32,379 bases of DNA, from contig CALEIM010000183.1 of assembly GCA_937876395.1 (NCBI GenBank), forward strand, positions 1 to 32,379, written 5' to 3'. This document shows positions 1 to 9,891 of the stretch, in pieces. The stretch comes from an uncultured Wenzhouxiangella sp. Lineage in GTDB: Bacteria; Pseudomonadota; Gammaproteobacteria; Xanthomonadales; Wenzhouxiangellaceae. The translations under genes were made by a program, and so were the position numbers. Every line of letters begins with the position of its first letter. Position 1 is the first letter of the stretch. Under the pieces are notes generated by a model. That model had not been told where the DNA came from. It searched no databases and saw nothing but the letters and a program-made list of their open reading frames with translations.

Positions 1-3000
1 CCGCCGGATCAGCCGCAAACGGCGGAAGCACCTGCTGGCCGGCGGGGGCCAGACCTTCCTCAATGGTCCAGTGCAGGTCGGCCACACCCTGATTACCAAT
101 CGTCAGAGTCTGGATATCAGTATCCCCGGCCAAGGAGCTGCCGGCGATCTGCTCCGGATCAACCGTGGCACAGGCTGAATCCAGCACCAGGTCAAAGTCG
201 ACCGTGGCCGGCGGTGTGACACCGCTCTCGCTGGCTCCCAGATGGTCTGGGTGGCTGACGGTTAAATCATAGGGACCCAGTGCCGGGTTCGCCTGAACCG
301 TATAGCTGCCGTCGGCATCCGTGTCTACGGTGTGGCTGTAGCCGGTACCCGTTACGGTCACTGTCGCGCCTTCCAGCGGGGCCGGGTCGTCGCTGCAGTA
401 GCCCAGGCTCTGGACCGTGCCTTCGATGCCGTCCCAATCGGTCGGGGTGCGCACGTTGATGCTGACCGGCACCGGCAGGATCGGATTGACCGGATCGTTG
501 CTGATGACACACAGACCAGCGTGGTACTCGCCCGGTTGCAGGCCGCTAGCGTCCAGCGCCACGTTGATGGTGCTGGCCGTACCCGGCTGGTTGACGCCAA
601 AGGACGGCGTGGCGCTCAGCCAGGAAATGCCTTCCGGATCCTCACACTGGACCGGACCAGGCCCAGGGCCAGGCCCGGGGCCGCCGTTGTCATCACCCGG
701 GGTGGCGTTGGCCACCAGGATGATGTGGGTGTTGGCAAAGTCCGGACCAACCTGGAAGATCGGGGTCGGCGTGGTAATGCCGCAGTCCGGAGCCATCACA
801 AAGCCCGGATGGGTTTCGCCGGCACTGGTCGCGCCGATGTAGAAGACGCCGCCCACCACTTCGACTACCAGGTCGTTGGCAGACATGTCATCGACCATGC
901 CGGTCACCGGCACATTGACGATGGTGCCGTCATCACCGACGGAGATCGGTGCCGAGCCGGTACCAATCAGCTCCAGGCTGCCCACCGGAATGGTATCGAC
1001 CGGTGTGCTGGACGCCAGGGTGTACAGGTTGACCGTCAGCGATGACGTGTCGGCCGCTTCCTGAATGGCGACATCCACACTTTCGATGCCGTTGCCCACT
1101 CCCGGGTGCTCGTCGTAGTAGAAGCGACGCAGCAGGTGGTTCTGGCCGCCATTACAGGCAACCGAGTTGGAAGCCGCGATTACGGTATCGAGCGTCTGCG
1201 ACATCTGGTAAGGACCCAGATCGAGCAGATTACCCGTATCCCGACCACCCGCGGCGATGCCACTCAGGAGCGTGCCGTTGCCGGTGCCCGGCTGACCAAC
1301 CGACCGCTGCAACAGGGTCGGCTCAAGTTCGCCTGCCGTTGCGTCGGCCGTATCGATGCTCCACTCCAGCGTTCCGGCGCCTTCATAGTTGTTGAGCTCA
1401 ATGTAGCCGCTGGTGGTAGTTCCGGCATCCATGTTGACGGAAATGCTGTCCGGCATCACCGCCGCACAGGGTGCATCCAGCAGGAGATCGAAATCGACCG
1501 TGAAGAAGTCACCGCCGGAGAAGCTGGCGCTGCTCGTTTCAGCGTGATGACCTTCGGCGCTGGCGGTAATGCTCAGCGGGCTTTCACCTTCCGGCAAGTA
1601 GACTTCGTAGAAACCATTGTCATCGGTCTCCACGGTGTAGCTGCCCATGCTGCCGACAATTTCGACGCTGGAACCTGCCAGCGCTGACGGATCGGCGCTG
1701 CAATGGCCCAGCCCCATGACGGTGCCGGACAACGCACCCCAGGTGGCAGGCAGCTCTACCGTCATGCTGACCGGAACGGTAAGCGTCTGGCTTATACCAA
1801 CACCTTCGTCGACATTGACAATGATGTCGCCGGTGTAGGTGCCCAGACTCAGGCCGGCCGGATCGAACAGCACACTGACATTGGTGTAATCACCAGCAGC
1901 CACCGTGCCCGATACCGGGTTAACACTCAGCCAGTCGGTCTCGGCAGGCGGGCCGGAGGAGCCATCGGCAATGAAGTTCACGGCGTTGAAGGCGATCAAA
2001 TCCAGATCACCAGTCCAGTCGCCCGGCGTGCCGTTCGAGCTATAGAGCGCGTTGACTGCGACCACGTCCTGATTGAAGGCGATCAGCGGCATGCCATCGG
2101 CCCATTCGGCAATCAGAGTGGCACCCGGACGAAGCGGTGTGTCGATACGCGGCGCACTGTCACCGTTGGCCAGGGAGCTCACATTCTCCAGGATCGGATG
2201 ACCCGGATCGAGCATGACCATGGTCGAGGGAGAGAATGCCTCCCCCGTGGCTCTATCGAACGGACCATAACCATCGGTAATGAAGCGCCCGTCAAGCTGG
2301 AAGCCCCAGGCCGGGTCGTCATAGGCGTAGTTGAAGACCACCGCCTTGCCGCCATCATCAATGAAGTCCGCCACGGCATCGCCGACACTGATATTGGCAC
2401 CACTGGCCTCCCACGTATTGTTGTTGGTCAGCACCGCGATGTCGTAACCGACCAGGTCAGCACCCGTGACCATGGCCAGATCACCCGGATACAGCTCGGC
2501 GACGACTCCCGGGAATCCATTGAGGTCGGACACCAGGTTGGTCGGCGGAGTCTGATCGGGCGAGAGGACAACGACCGACAGATCATCCTGCCGCAGGCTC
2601 AACTGAACTTCGCGGCTCTCAGCGGCACGGGCCTGGAATTCACCGCTGGCGCGGGAACTGCCATCGGCCTCGACGCTGTGAGCTGCGAACCCGGCACGCT
2701 CAATCAGATGACTGATACCGCTGGTGCCGTATTCCGCCGTAGTGATATCGAAGCTCGAATCACCAAAGCCATCGTTGATCAGAGACAGCACATCGCTGGC
2801 GGTGGCATTGACGTCGACCACGACATCAATGCTGGCCGGATCAGTGTCGGTACAACCGGCAGCCAGAACCATGTCCATGCCCACCTCGGTGGTGTCCTGA
2901 GCGTCTACCGTGACGCCAGAGACACTGTCTGTCAGGTGATCGTCATGACTGAACGTAACGCTCACCGGGCTCTCGTCCGCTGGCAGATAGATCTCGTAGA

Positions 3001-6000
3001 AACCGTCTTCGTCGGTTTCGGCAAGGTAGCTGTCAGAGCTGCCAGTCACCTCGACTGCCACACCGGCCAGAGCAGACCAGTCGGCGCTGCAGTGACCCAG
3101 GCTGCCGACGGTGCCCGTGATCGCACCCCAGGTAGCCGGCAGTTCGGCGGTCATGGTGACCGGAACTTCGACGATCGGGTTGAGCGGATCGTTGCTCTGG
3201 AAGCACAGGTTGGCTGCGTACTCACCCGGAACCATGCCGGTCGGGTCGAGCGTGGCAGTAACGGTCTGTGACGGGTCGCCGGCGGCGATGGTGCCGCTTT
3301 CCGGAGCGGCTGACAGCCACTCGGGCAGATCACAGTCCATCGCCTGGCGAAGGGCAAAGGCGCCAATCACCACAGTGGAATCGGTGTCACCTTCCCACTC
3401 AATGCGGATGGTGCCATCGGAGCTGCTGCGCGTGACATAGCTCAGTTCGTTGAAGTCCTGAGCATTGTTGCTGTGCGTCTCGTTGACCATGAAACGACCG
3501 CCATTATTGTCGGCAGTGGTCATGGTCTGACTGAACTGGATGGCGTTGATGTCATTGCCGTGGCTGACGTCCACCAGGTTATCGAAGGTACTACTGGCTC
3601 GATAGCCAACCATCCAGTATTCGTAGTCAGTGTTCGGCTGCAGGTTGCTCAACTCGATGAACAGGCGACCACCCGAACGGAAGCCGTAGCCGGTCATGCC
3701 CGACAGGTCGTAGTCGTACATCGGTACGGCATCGGCTGCCAGAGTGGCTGTGCTCAGGTACAGCGGTCCCTGGCTTGTGTCGACACCACCCCATTCGAAG
3801 TGGTAGCCGGTCAGGGCGCCGGTGTCGTCATAAACCTCTTCCATCAGGCCGTCAACCAGACCAATCCGGTTCCAGTTCTGCGGATCAGGCGTGGTTGAAG
3901 CGGTCGTGGTGAAGTTGAAGCCGATCAGTGGATCGGACTGGCGCAGGCCTTCATCGGAGGGATCGAGAATCGACCACTCAAGTCCGGCCGGGCCCAGGTT
4001 GGCAACTTCCAGGTCAAGGTTGACGGTGGTATCAAGGGCAACCGTGGCAGCCAGCGATTCTGGACTCACATCGATACAGCCTGCCTCATATTCCAGGGTG
4101 TAATCGACGTCGATGACATCGGAACCGACGAACGCAACGCCTGCGTCGGTTTGCGAGATGTAACCCGCATGGCTGACGGTGACGTCGACCGGGCTGTCGT
4201 CCTTGTGGACCAGGATCAGATAGTCGCCGTTCTCGTCAGTTTCGACGGTGTAGGTTTCGGTGCCACCCTCGATGGTGATCAGGGCGCCTTCCAGCGCTAC
4301 CGGATCCGCACTGCACATCTGGCCGGTGACATTGCCGCTGAAGTAAGCGTTGTCCGGATCAAACACGGTGACGTTTACCGGCACCTCAAAGCTCGGTGCA
4401 TTGGCATCACTGGTTTCGATGCACAGCGCAGCCTGATAGTCACCGAACGCCAGATCCGTAGCGTCAACCTGAACCGGCACGATGCTTTCTCCACCGGCAA
4501 GAGCGGTACCCGAGTCCGGATAACTCAACCACGCAACCGTGTTCAGGTTCTCGCAGCTTGCCGGCGGCTCGCCAATAAACACGTTGTCGATAAAGGCCCA
4601 GTAGTTCCAGCCGGGGCTGGTATAGCGCCAGCGAACCTGGACTGCGGGCTCACCGTCGTATGCGGAAAGATCAAGCAGTACCGGCAGATGGGGGGCGGCC
4701 GAATAGGCGTAGTTGGAAGCCCAGGACTCAAGGTTGTCCCAGGTATCACCGCCGTCAGTGGTCACATCAACGCTCAGGCTACTGGTGCCCAGATGGCGGT
4801 AGGACAGATCGAAGTGCAGCTCGCTGCCCACATAGTCGCTCAAGTCCAGGACCGGCGTGATCAGCGAGGTGTCCATGTTAGTACCCGAGCCGCAGTCGTC
4901 GCTGTCTGCCGCGGCACCGCGATCAGTGCCAGTCCAGCCGATAAGGCGGGCATCGTCGGAAGAAATCCAGGAACACGAGCTGCCGGGTGCATCTTCGATG
5001 GTCCAGGCAGCCGGCGGGAAGGCGCCTTCAAAGTCTTCGCTCAGAGCGGTTTGCGGCAAATCGCGCGGCGCGCTGGCTGTGGCATAGGTTTCGATCAACC
5101 AGTCAAGGTCTACCGTGCCCAGTTCATTGCCGATGGTGAGATCGGTACTTGCGACACCTTCCAGGGGAACCTGGATATTGAGCACCTGCGGATCGACCGT
5201 GGCGCACACGCCGTCCATGACCAGGCTGAAGTCCACAGTGCTGGTCTCCTCACCTTCGAGAGTCACGCCGGTTTCGGTATCACCCTGGTGGTTGTCAGCG
5301 GTAACGGTTACATCAACCGGACCTTCCTGGAAGTGCATTCCAACGGAGAAGTAGCCGTTTGCGTCGGTGGTGGCGCTAAAGCTGTTGTTCGCACCCTGGA
5401 TGACGATTTGGGCACCGCCCAGCGGGCCTGGGTTTTCACCGCAGTAGCCCAGGCTTTCAACCGTGCCATCGACAATGGCGAAGTTGACCGGGTCGACCAC
5501 TTCCAGAGTCACCGGAACAATTACCAGATCGTTGGCCACGTCATTGCTGGCAACGCACAGACTGGCTTCGTGAACGCCTTCGGCAAGACCTGAAGCATCA
5601 ACCGTGACGCTGACCGGGAAGTTGCCAAAAGCTGGCGTGGTGCCGGCGTAGCGGTCAAGCTCAAGCCAGGCAACGTCCGACGGCGCATCGCAGGCCGCGT
5701 TGAGCTGCGCGCCGACGATGGCGCGTGCGGTCAGGGAGTTGCCCTGTGGGTCGCTGCTGGCCGGCTCATTGTCTTCTTCAATGGTCCAGTCCAGCGGCAG
5801 GTTGCCGGGGTTGTCGATATTGAGGGTCTGGCTGGCTCCCTCGCCTTCCAGCAGATTGAAGGCCAGGCTAGTCGGATTGACGTCAGCAACCGGCTTGATC
5901 GGATCGGTGGTCACCAGCACGCTGACCGGCACGGCCACAATCGGGGTGACCGGATCATTGCTGGCAAAACACACACCGCTCTGGTACAGGCCTTCGGCCA

Positions 6001-9000
6001 GACCGGTAGTGTCGACATCGACAGTAACCGTGTCGCTCCCGCCCTGGGCCGCGGCAGTGCCGCTGGTCGGGGTCACGCTCAGCCAGCTTGGCGGAGCTTC
6101 TTCACAAACACCGGCGGTGCCGGTCAGGGTGAATGCCAGGCCGTCATACACCGGATCGCCGGTCACGCTCGGATCACTGATGTCGGTCCAGGCGGGCACA
6201 CTGAACAGATCCGGCCCGATCAGCTTGGCATTTTCAAGCTGCACCGGCCCACCGGTATACCAGTTCCAGCGGCCGCCACCGGGGCCAACATCCAGGTTGA
6301 ATGCCGGAACAATGCTCAGCCAATAGGTTCCACCGGCCAGATCAACGCCGCTGCCGGTCGCCGCGACCAGATCGAGGGCGATGTTGTTGTCGGTCAAATC
6401 GACGCCCGGATCGCCCGGTGATGCCGTATAGGACCAGACGTGCTGGCCCGGATCAGTTTCCGGATTGCCCAGCGGCGCGCCGCCGTTGTCGGCATAGATG
6501 TACCAGGTGATGTGATCGGCGACGGTCATCGGACCGTCATTGCGGAAACCTGCAGCAAAAATGGTTTCGATGGTCGACGGGATGGCCAGTACAAAGTCAT
6601 CGGCCGAGTAGCCGCCGTTGTCGAGTGTGGTGGAGTAGGAAGAAACGATCCCACTGGTGGAGTTCTCCTCCTGCTGCCAGAGCACGGTGGACGCGCGCAC
6701 GGCACCGGCCGGGGCCACGTATTCAGCGTCCCACTCAAGCAGCTCGCCACCGTAGTTGGTAATGGTGATCGTTTCGCTCTCGACCGAATCCGGCTCGACC
6801 ACATAGTGGAAGCTGGTGGCATCGACATCGATCACCGGCGGCGGGTTGCCGGGAATGCAGTCCTGGCGATCAACGCGTAGGTTGTCCAGATAGATTCCAC
6901 GGAAACTGCCTACGCCGTCGCCCTGGAGGGTCCAGCGGAACTGAACACTGGTACCGGCCGCGCCTGAAATATCGGCGTCCAGCTCAGTCCAGTCCTGCTG
7001 GATCGAACCGCCGCTGTGCTGCCAGACTGGTTGCCAGGAACCACCGTCGATGCTCACTTCAGCCGACGCGGAGTGGAAAGAAGCGGAATCAATATGCCAG
7101 GCCTGATCCCAGAACGCGAAAAGGGCGTTGCCAGCCTCGGCGGAAAGATCATAGACCGGCGAAACCACGCGCTCATTGCCGGAATTATTGTAATTGCCGG
7201 TCAGGTTGGTCGCCCAGCAATTGCTGCCTTCGGAGCAGCCGTTCGGCCAGCCGGTCGGGGCACCCCATTCCCACGGCAAGGCGGCACCGACCAGTTCGGT
7301 GGTGAAACCACCATCGTCGGCTTCAAAATCCTCGATCCAAACATTGCTGATCGCCGGCGTATAGCCGGGTGCCGTACAGGCCGCCGCATCGGCATCGAGC
7401 CCGATATCAAACGTCAGGTCGCCAGTCAGTGGGCCAATGGTTTCATCGCCGACCACATAGCCGTTGACGTTGGCCGCTATGACCAGATCGAACTCCATGC
7501 CGCTCGGCAGCTCGAAGCTGTAGTTGCCGTCCGCAGCCACTTCCAGCGGCTCCAGCGGAGTGCCTGGGAAAGTAATGGTGGCGGCCAGCGGGAAGCCGGT
7601 TGCGGAATCGCTGATGGTGCCCGAAACGGTCCAGATGTCGGCAAGTTCGAGTGACACATCCACGGTTTCGGTCTGGCCGTCGCCCACTTCAATGTCGTGC
7701 AATTCGACCGTTTCGTAGCCGAACTTGCTGAATGTAACGGTATAGCCTTCGCCCGCGCCGACCGCCAGCACATCCTGGCTGTAGTCGCCATTGGCGTCGG
7801 TCACAGTCACGTAGCCGACCGGGGGCGGATCGAAGTAGTCAAAGTCGATACGCACGCCTTCGAGCGGACTATTGTCATCTGCATCGGTGACCGTACCGGC
7901 AACGGTGCCGATCTCGCCAGTCTGTGCAATCGCCGCCTGTACTGCGGCCAGAGCATCGATCTCACCCCAGCCGGAGGCGTAGTTCGGATGGTTGACACCC
8001 GTATCAACGTCCGGATTGCCGGCGCCGCCGCCGGCATAGGCGACGTGGTTGGCGGTGTCCTGGAGAATCGTGCCGATGGCGCTCAGATCGCCGGACAGCA
8101 CGGGCGCGGCCGAAATCATCAGAGCAATTACGCCGGTGGCGTGCGGGGAAGCCATCGAGGTGCCGCCAATGGTGATGTAGTTGCTGTTGTTCGAGCTGCC
8201 GGCAGCGCGAATCCCTTGACCGGGGGCCGATACGTTGGGCTTGAGGTCCGGGTAGCCGAAGTGATCAAACGAGAAGGGCAGGCCGGGGTTGTCGTTGTCG
8301 GTCGGGCCCCAGTTGGAATGGGTGGCGTAATTGCCGCCGGACTGGGTGGTCGAACCAATGCCAAGCACGCGGCCGTGGCGGGCCGGATCACCGACCGTAT
8401 TCAGGCCCGGCGGTGCAGAATAGCCGCAGCCGAAGCTGTTGTTGTTGCCGTTGGAAAACACCGGGATGACGCCGGCGGCCAGCATGGTGTCGAAAATGGG
8501 CGTATAGAATCCAGCGTTGTGCTCCTGAGCACAATCGCCCCAGGAGTTGTTGACCACGTGCGGACGCATGTCCGGATTCGGGTTGTTGCCTTCCACGTCG
8601 GTCGGGGCAACGAACCAGTTCAGGCACGCGGACACTTGGCTGCATGTACCAGCGAGACAGCCACCGCAGGCCATCCACTCGGCGCCGGGAGCAACGCCGA
8701 TCTGGTTGTCTGCACCGTCATCACCAACGGCAATGCCGGCCACGTGCGAGCCGTGATAGTGGTCATTCAGCGGCGGAACCAGATGACCGCTGCCGGGAAA
8801 GTACCAGGCGTAATCGTGATCAAAACCACCAGCGCCGTCGTTGCCGCGGTAGGAGTTGACCAGTGCGTCATGGGTGTAATGGGGCACGGTGTCGTTGATG
8901 CCGACCACCACGCCTTCACCGGTAAAGCCCAGATCGTTCCAGACGTCGCTGGCCTTGATCTGGGCGATATTGGGCTCGATGCCGCGCGGACCGCTACGCT

Positions 9001-9448
9001 CACCGGTCAGATCGGCGTCAACTTCGGTCGCCATCAAGTGATATTCGGGCTTGACGAAAACACCCTGCACCTGAAGATCGGCAACGATCGTATCCAGCAC
9101 GCTGTGGTCGGCGTCGGGAATAATGATCATGTTGAAATTATCCAACGCCTGGAAATCGGCGCCGGATCGGCCAAGGCTGGCACGCAGCGCCTGCTGCGCC
9201 CGGGCCGAGGCTGCGCTCATCTGGGCATGAACCCAGTGCCCGCGCTCGCTCCAGTCCATGTCATAGGCAGGACTGAGATCGGGTGAGCCCCTGAAGTGAA
9301 CGATCAGGTCAGCCGATCCGGCCTGACTGATGCGGTCATTTACTTCGGGGGAAACGAAAAGCTGGTCTTGAGCACTGGCCGAAAAGGCCAGCGTCAGCGC
9401 CCAGCAGAGGACGAGCGTTAAAACAATGAGCTTGTTACCGGGTTTCAT
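1..9448 (-). CDS. Giant secreted subtilisin-family (S8) protease with repeated cassette architecture, 3' end outside the window
   Basis: An uninterrupted minus-strand frame runs from the ATG at 9448 to the left edge, at least 3,149 codons. A GGGAG ribosome site at 9454-9458 supports the start. Residues 1-26 form a signal peptide (cleavage ASA/QD), followed by an I9-like propeptide. The S8 triad is visible: D186 in GINDTVP, H232 in HGSHVAG and S431 in GTSMASPH, so it is probably an active extracellular endopeptidase. From about residue 510 it consists of beta-sandwich modules. These are about seven carboxypeptidase-regulatory-like domains, two MAM/choice-of-anchor-J-like domains (about 690-869 and 1468-1632), a jelly-roll-like domain (about 1843-2025), a Rossmann/GATase-like domain (about 2277-2488), a domain near 2700-2920, and repeated ASH-like and BACON-like strands. 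Module names are my assignments from sequence patterns. The true C-terminus, and whether it carries the tag seen in the neighbouring enzymes, cannot be seen. Confidence 0.93.
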   Translation of the reverse strand, partial: MKPGNKLIVLTLVLCWALTLAFSASAQDQLFVSPEVNDRISQAGSADLIVHFRGSPDLSPAYDMDWSERGHWVHAQMSAASARAQQALRASLGRSGADFQALDNFNMIIIPDADHSVLDTIVADLQVQGVFVKPEYHLMATEVDADLTGERSGPRGIEPNIAQIKASDVWNDLGFTGEGVVVGINDTVPHYTHDALVNSYRGNDGAGGFDHDYAWYFPGSGHLVPPLNDHYHGSHVAGIAVGDDGADNQIGVAPGAEWMACGGCLAGTCSQVSACLNWFVAPTDVEGNNPNPDMRPHVVNNSWGDCAQEHNAGFYTPIFDTMLAAGVIPVFSNGNNNSFGCGYSAPPGLNTVGDPARHGRVLGIGSTTQSGGNYATHSNWGPTDNDNPGLPFSFDHFGYPDLKPNVSAPGQGIRAAGSSNNSNYITIGGTSMASPHATGVIALMISAAPVLSGDLSAIGTILQDTANHVAYAGGGAGNPDVDTGVNHPNYASGWGEIDALAAVQAAIAQTGEIGTVAGTVTDADDNSPLEGVRIDFDYFDPPPVGYVTVTDANGDYSQDVLAVGAGEGYTVTFSKFGYETVELHDIEVGDGQTETVDVSLELADIWTVSGTISDSATGFPLAATITFPGTPLEPLEVAADGNYSFELPSGMEFDLVIAANVNGYVVGDETIGPLTGDLTFDIGLDADAAACTAPGYTPAISNVWIEDFEADDGGFTTELVGAALPWEWGAPTGWPNGCSEGSNCWATNLTGNYNNSGNERVVSPVYDLSAEAGNALFAFWDQAWHIDSASFHSASAEVSIDGGSWQPVWQHSGGSIQQDWTELDADISGAAGTSVQFRWTLQGDGVGSFRGIYLDNLRVDRQDCIPGNPPPVIDVDATSFHYVVEPDSVESETITITNYGGELLEWDAEYVAPAGAVRASTVLWQQEENSTSGIVSSYSTTLDNGGYSADDFVLAIPSTIETIFAAGFRNDGPMTVADHITWYIYADNGGAPLGNPETDPGQHVWSYTASPGDPGVDLTDNNIALDLVAATGSGVDLAGGTYWLSIVPAFNLDVGPGGGRWNWYTGGPVQLENAKLIGPDLFSVPAWTDISDPSVTGDPVYDGLAFTLTGTAGVCEEAPPSWLSVTPTSGTAAAQGGSDTVTVDVDTTGLAEGLYQSGVCFASNDPVTPIVAVPVSVLVTTDPIKPVADVNPTSLAFNLLEGEGASQTLNIDNPGNLPLDWTIEEDNEPASSDPQGNSLTARAIVGAQLNAACDAPSDVAWLELDRYAGTTPAFGNFPVSVTVDASGLAEGVHEASLCVASNDVANDLVIVPVTLEVVDPVNFAIVDGTVESLGYCGENPGPLGGAQIVIQGANNSFSATTDANGYFSVGMHFQEGPVDVTVTADNHQGDTETGVTLEGEETSTVDFSLVMDGVCATVDPQVLNIQVPLEGVASTDLTIGNELGTVDLDWLIETYATASAPRDLPQTALSEDFEGAFPPAAWTIEDAPGSSCSWISSDDARLIGWTGTDRGAAADSDDCGSGTNMDTSLITPVLDLSDYVGSELHFDLSYRHLGTSSLSVDVTTDGGDTWDNLESWASNYAYSAAPHLPVLLDLSAYDGEPAVQVRWRYTSPGWNYWAFIDNVFIGEPPASCENLNTVAWLSYPDSGTALAGGESIVPVQVDATDLAFGDYQAALCIETSDANAPSFEVPVNVTVFDPDNAYFSGNVTGQMCSADPVALEGALITIEGGTETYTVETDENGDYLILVHKDDSPVDVTVSHAGYISQTDAGVAFVGSDVIDVDYTLEYEAGCIDVSPESLAATVALDTTVNLDLEVANLGPAGLEWSILDPSDEGLRQSDPLIGFNFTTTASTTPDPQNWNRIGLVDGLMEEVYDDTGALTGYHFEWGGVDTSQGPLYLSTATLAADAVPMYDYDLSGMTGYGFRSGGRLFIELSNLQPNTDYEYWMVGYRASSTFDNLVDVSHGNDINAIQFSQTMTTADNNGGRFMVNETHSNNAQDFNELSYVTRSSSDGTIRIEWEGDTDSTVVIGAFALRQAMDCDLPEWLSAAPESGTIAAGDPSQTVTATLDPTGMVPGEYAANLCFQSNDPLNPIVEVPVTMTAELPATWGAITGTVGSLGHCSADWSALAGVAVEVTGSSDSYLAETDEDGFYEIYLPADESPVSVTFSHDDHLTDSVSGVTVDAQDTTEVGMDMVLAAGCTDTDPASIDVVVDVNATASDVLSLINDGFGDSSFDITTAEYGTSGISHLIERAGFAAHSVEADGSSRASGEFQARAAESREVQLSLRQDDLSVVVLSPDQTPPTNLVSDLNGFPGVVAELYPGDLAMVTGADLVGYDIAVLTNNNTWEASGANISVGDAVADFIDDGGKAVVFNYAYDDPAWGFQLDGRFITDGYGPFDRATGEAFSPSTMVMLDPGHPILENVSSLANGDSAPRIDTPLRPGATLIAEWADGMPLIAFNQDVVAVNALYSSNGTPGDWTGDLDLIAFNAVNFIADGSSGPPAETDWLSVNPVSGTVAAGDYTNVSVLFDPAGLSLGTYTGDIIVNVDEGVGISQTLTVPVSMTVELPATWGALSGTVMGLGHCSADPSALAGSSVEIVGSMGSYTVETDDNGFYEVYLPEGESPLSITASAEGHHAETSSASFSGGDFFTVDFDLLLDAPCAAVMPDSISVNMDAGTTTSGYIELNNYEGAGTLEWSIDTADATAGELEPTLLQRSVGQPGTGNGTLLSGIAAGGRDTGNLLDLGPYQMSQTLDTVIAASNSVACNGGQNHLLRRFYYDEHPGVGNGIESVDVAIQEAADTSSLTVNLYTLASSTPVDTIPVGSLELIGTGSAPISVGDDGTIVNVPVTGMVDDMSANDLVVEVVGGVFYIGATSAGETHPGFVMAPDCGITTPTPIFQVGPDFANTHIILVANATPGDDNGGPGPGPGPGPVQCEDPEGISWLSATPSFGVNQPGTASTINVALDASGLQPGEYHAGLCVISNDPVNPILPVPVSINVRTPTDWDGIEGTVQSLGYCSDDPAPLEGATVTVTGTGYSHTVDTDADGSYTVQANPALGPYDLTVSHPDHLGASESGVTPPATVDFDLVLDSACATVDPEQIAGSSLAGDTDIQTLTIGNQGVADLHWTIEEGLAPAGQQVLPPFAADPA
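200..5478 (-). repeat. Five-copy protein cassette repeat within the giant protease gene
   Basis: Within the S8 gene a unit of roughly 380-460 residues recurs. Each unit opens with a carboxypeptidase-regulatory-like domain whose first strand reads GTVxSLGhCSaDPxALxG. Openings lie near 5478, 4350, 3130, 1740 and 435. An ASH-like strand follows (pattern SxxLxLxNxGxxxLxW), then a different insert domain in each unit, then a BACON-like domain (WLSxxPxSGT ... GxYxAxLCxxSNDPxxPxxxVPV). The last unit is cut by the window edge. The framework is conserved while the insert changes: choice-of-anchor-J-like, jelly-roll-like, GATase-like, then a domain ending near the motif APDCGI. Confidence 0.7.
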
Positions 9449-9693
9449 GAAAACTCCCTATGTGAATCACTGACCTTTCCAGGATGAACGTTCAAAACGG
9501 CTACCTGGCTCATAACTTCCACTTCATTTTTTATTGACTTTTGCAATTCATTTTTCCTCGCCTGACGGGGCCGCGTGGTGCCCTGTCCAAGCGGCTTCAC
9601 CGCTGGGACGAATCAGACCATTGGGTTGTTGTTCAGGCGCTGGTCGTGCCCGGGCCGTCAGTTTTTCATTTCTGAGGGCCATTTTGGAAGGCT

Positions 9694-9722
9694 ACATTAG
9701 GCGATCGTGAACGGGCTGTCAA
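9694..9722 (-). promoter_or_regulatory. Sigma70-type promoter for the giant protease
   Basis: Read on the minus strand, a perfect -35 box TTGACA (9717-9722) is followed by exactly 17 nt and a -10 box TAATGT (9694-9699). Transcription would start near 9687 and run into the S8 protease gene. The -35 box and spacing are ideal and the -10 box is moderate. Confidence 0.55.
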
Positions 9723-9775
9723 ACTTGTTGAAGAAAAAACTGTCCGCCCGGCCTGATCGATGCGCAGACCCCCGC

Positions 9776-9789
9776 TTGATCAAGATCAA
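9776..9789. promoter_or_regulatory. FNR/Anr-type binding site
   Basis: The sequence TTGATCAAGATCAA matches the FNR/Anr consensus TTGAT-N4-ATCAA exactly. Its centre lies about 95 bp upstream of the predicted start of the S8 protease transcript, near the range used by class I activators of the CRP/FNR family. Oxygen-responsive control of the protease is an inference. A single 14-bp match can occur by chance. Confidence 0.45.
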
Positions 9790-9891
9790 GAGTGGATTTG
9801 CCGAGCCTGCAGACCGGGCGCACAGCAATGTTACCCGCATCACAATTTTCCAAACTGATCTGAATTTTTCTCACTCGATCGGCCGCTGATG

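Larger units (their letters stand above)
9449..9891. other. 443-bp intergenic region upstream of the giant protease
   Basis: This gap separates the start of the giant protease from the end of the lipoprotein gene, both on the minus strand. It holds a sigma70-type promoter (9694-9722) and a perfect FNR/Anr-type palindrome (9776-9789). The stretch from 9449 to about 9687 would be an untranslated leader of about 240 nt with AT-rich patches around 9528-9555. I saw no credible coding sequence in it. Confidence 0.7.

Noticed and set aside
1703..9286. Several long plus-strand reading frames (for example 1703-3271, 4151-5593, 7697-9286)
   Set aside because: They lie antisense to the giant S8 protease, which has clear domains and catalytic motifs. 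The plus-strand translations are His/Gly/Arg/Val-rich without recognisable domains or ribosome sites.
1..9448. CRISPR or tandem DNA repeats in the giant gene
   Set aside because: The repetition is at protein-domain level, with long, diverged units; there are no short regular direct repeats with unique spacers.
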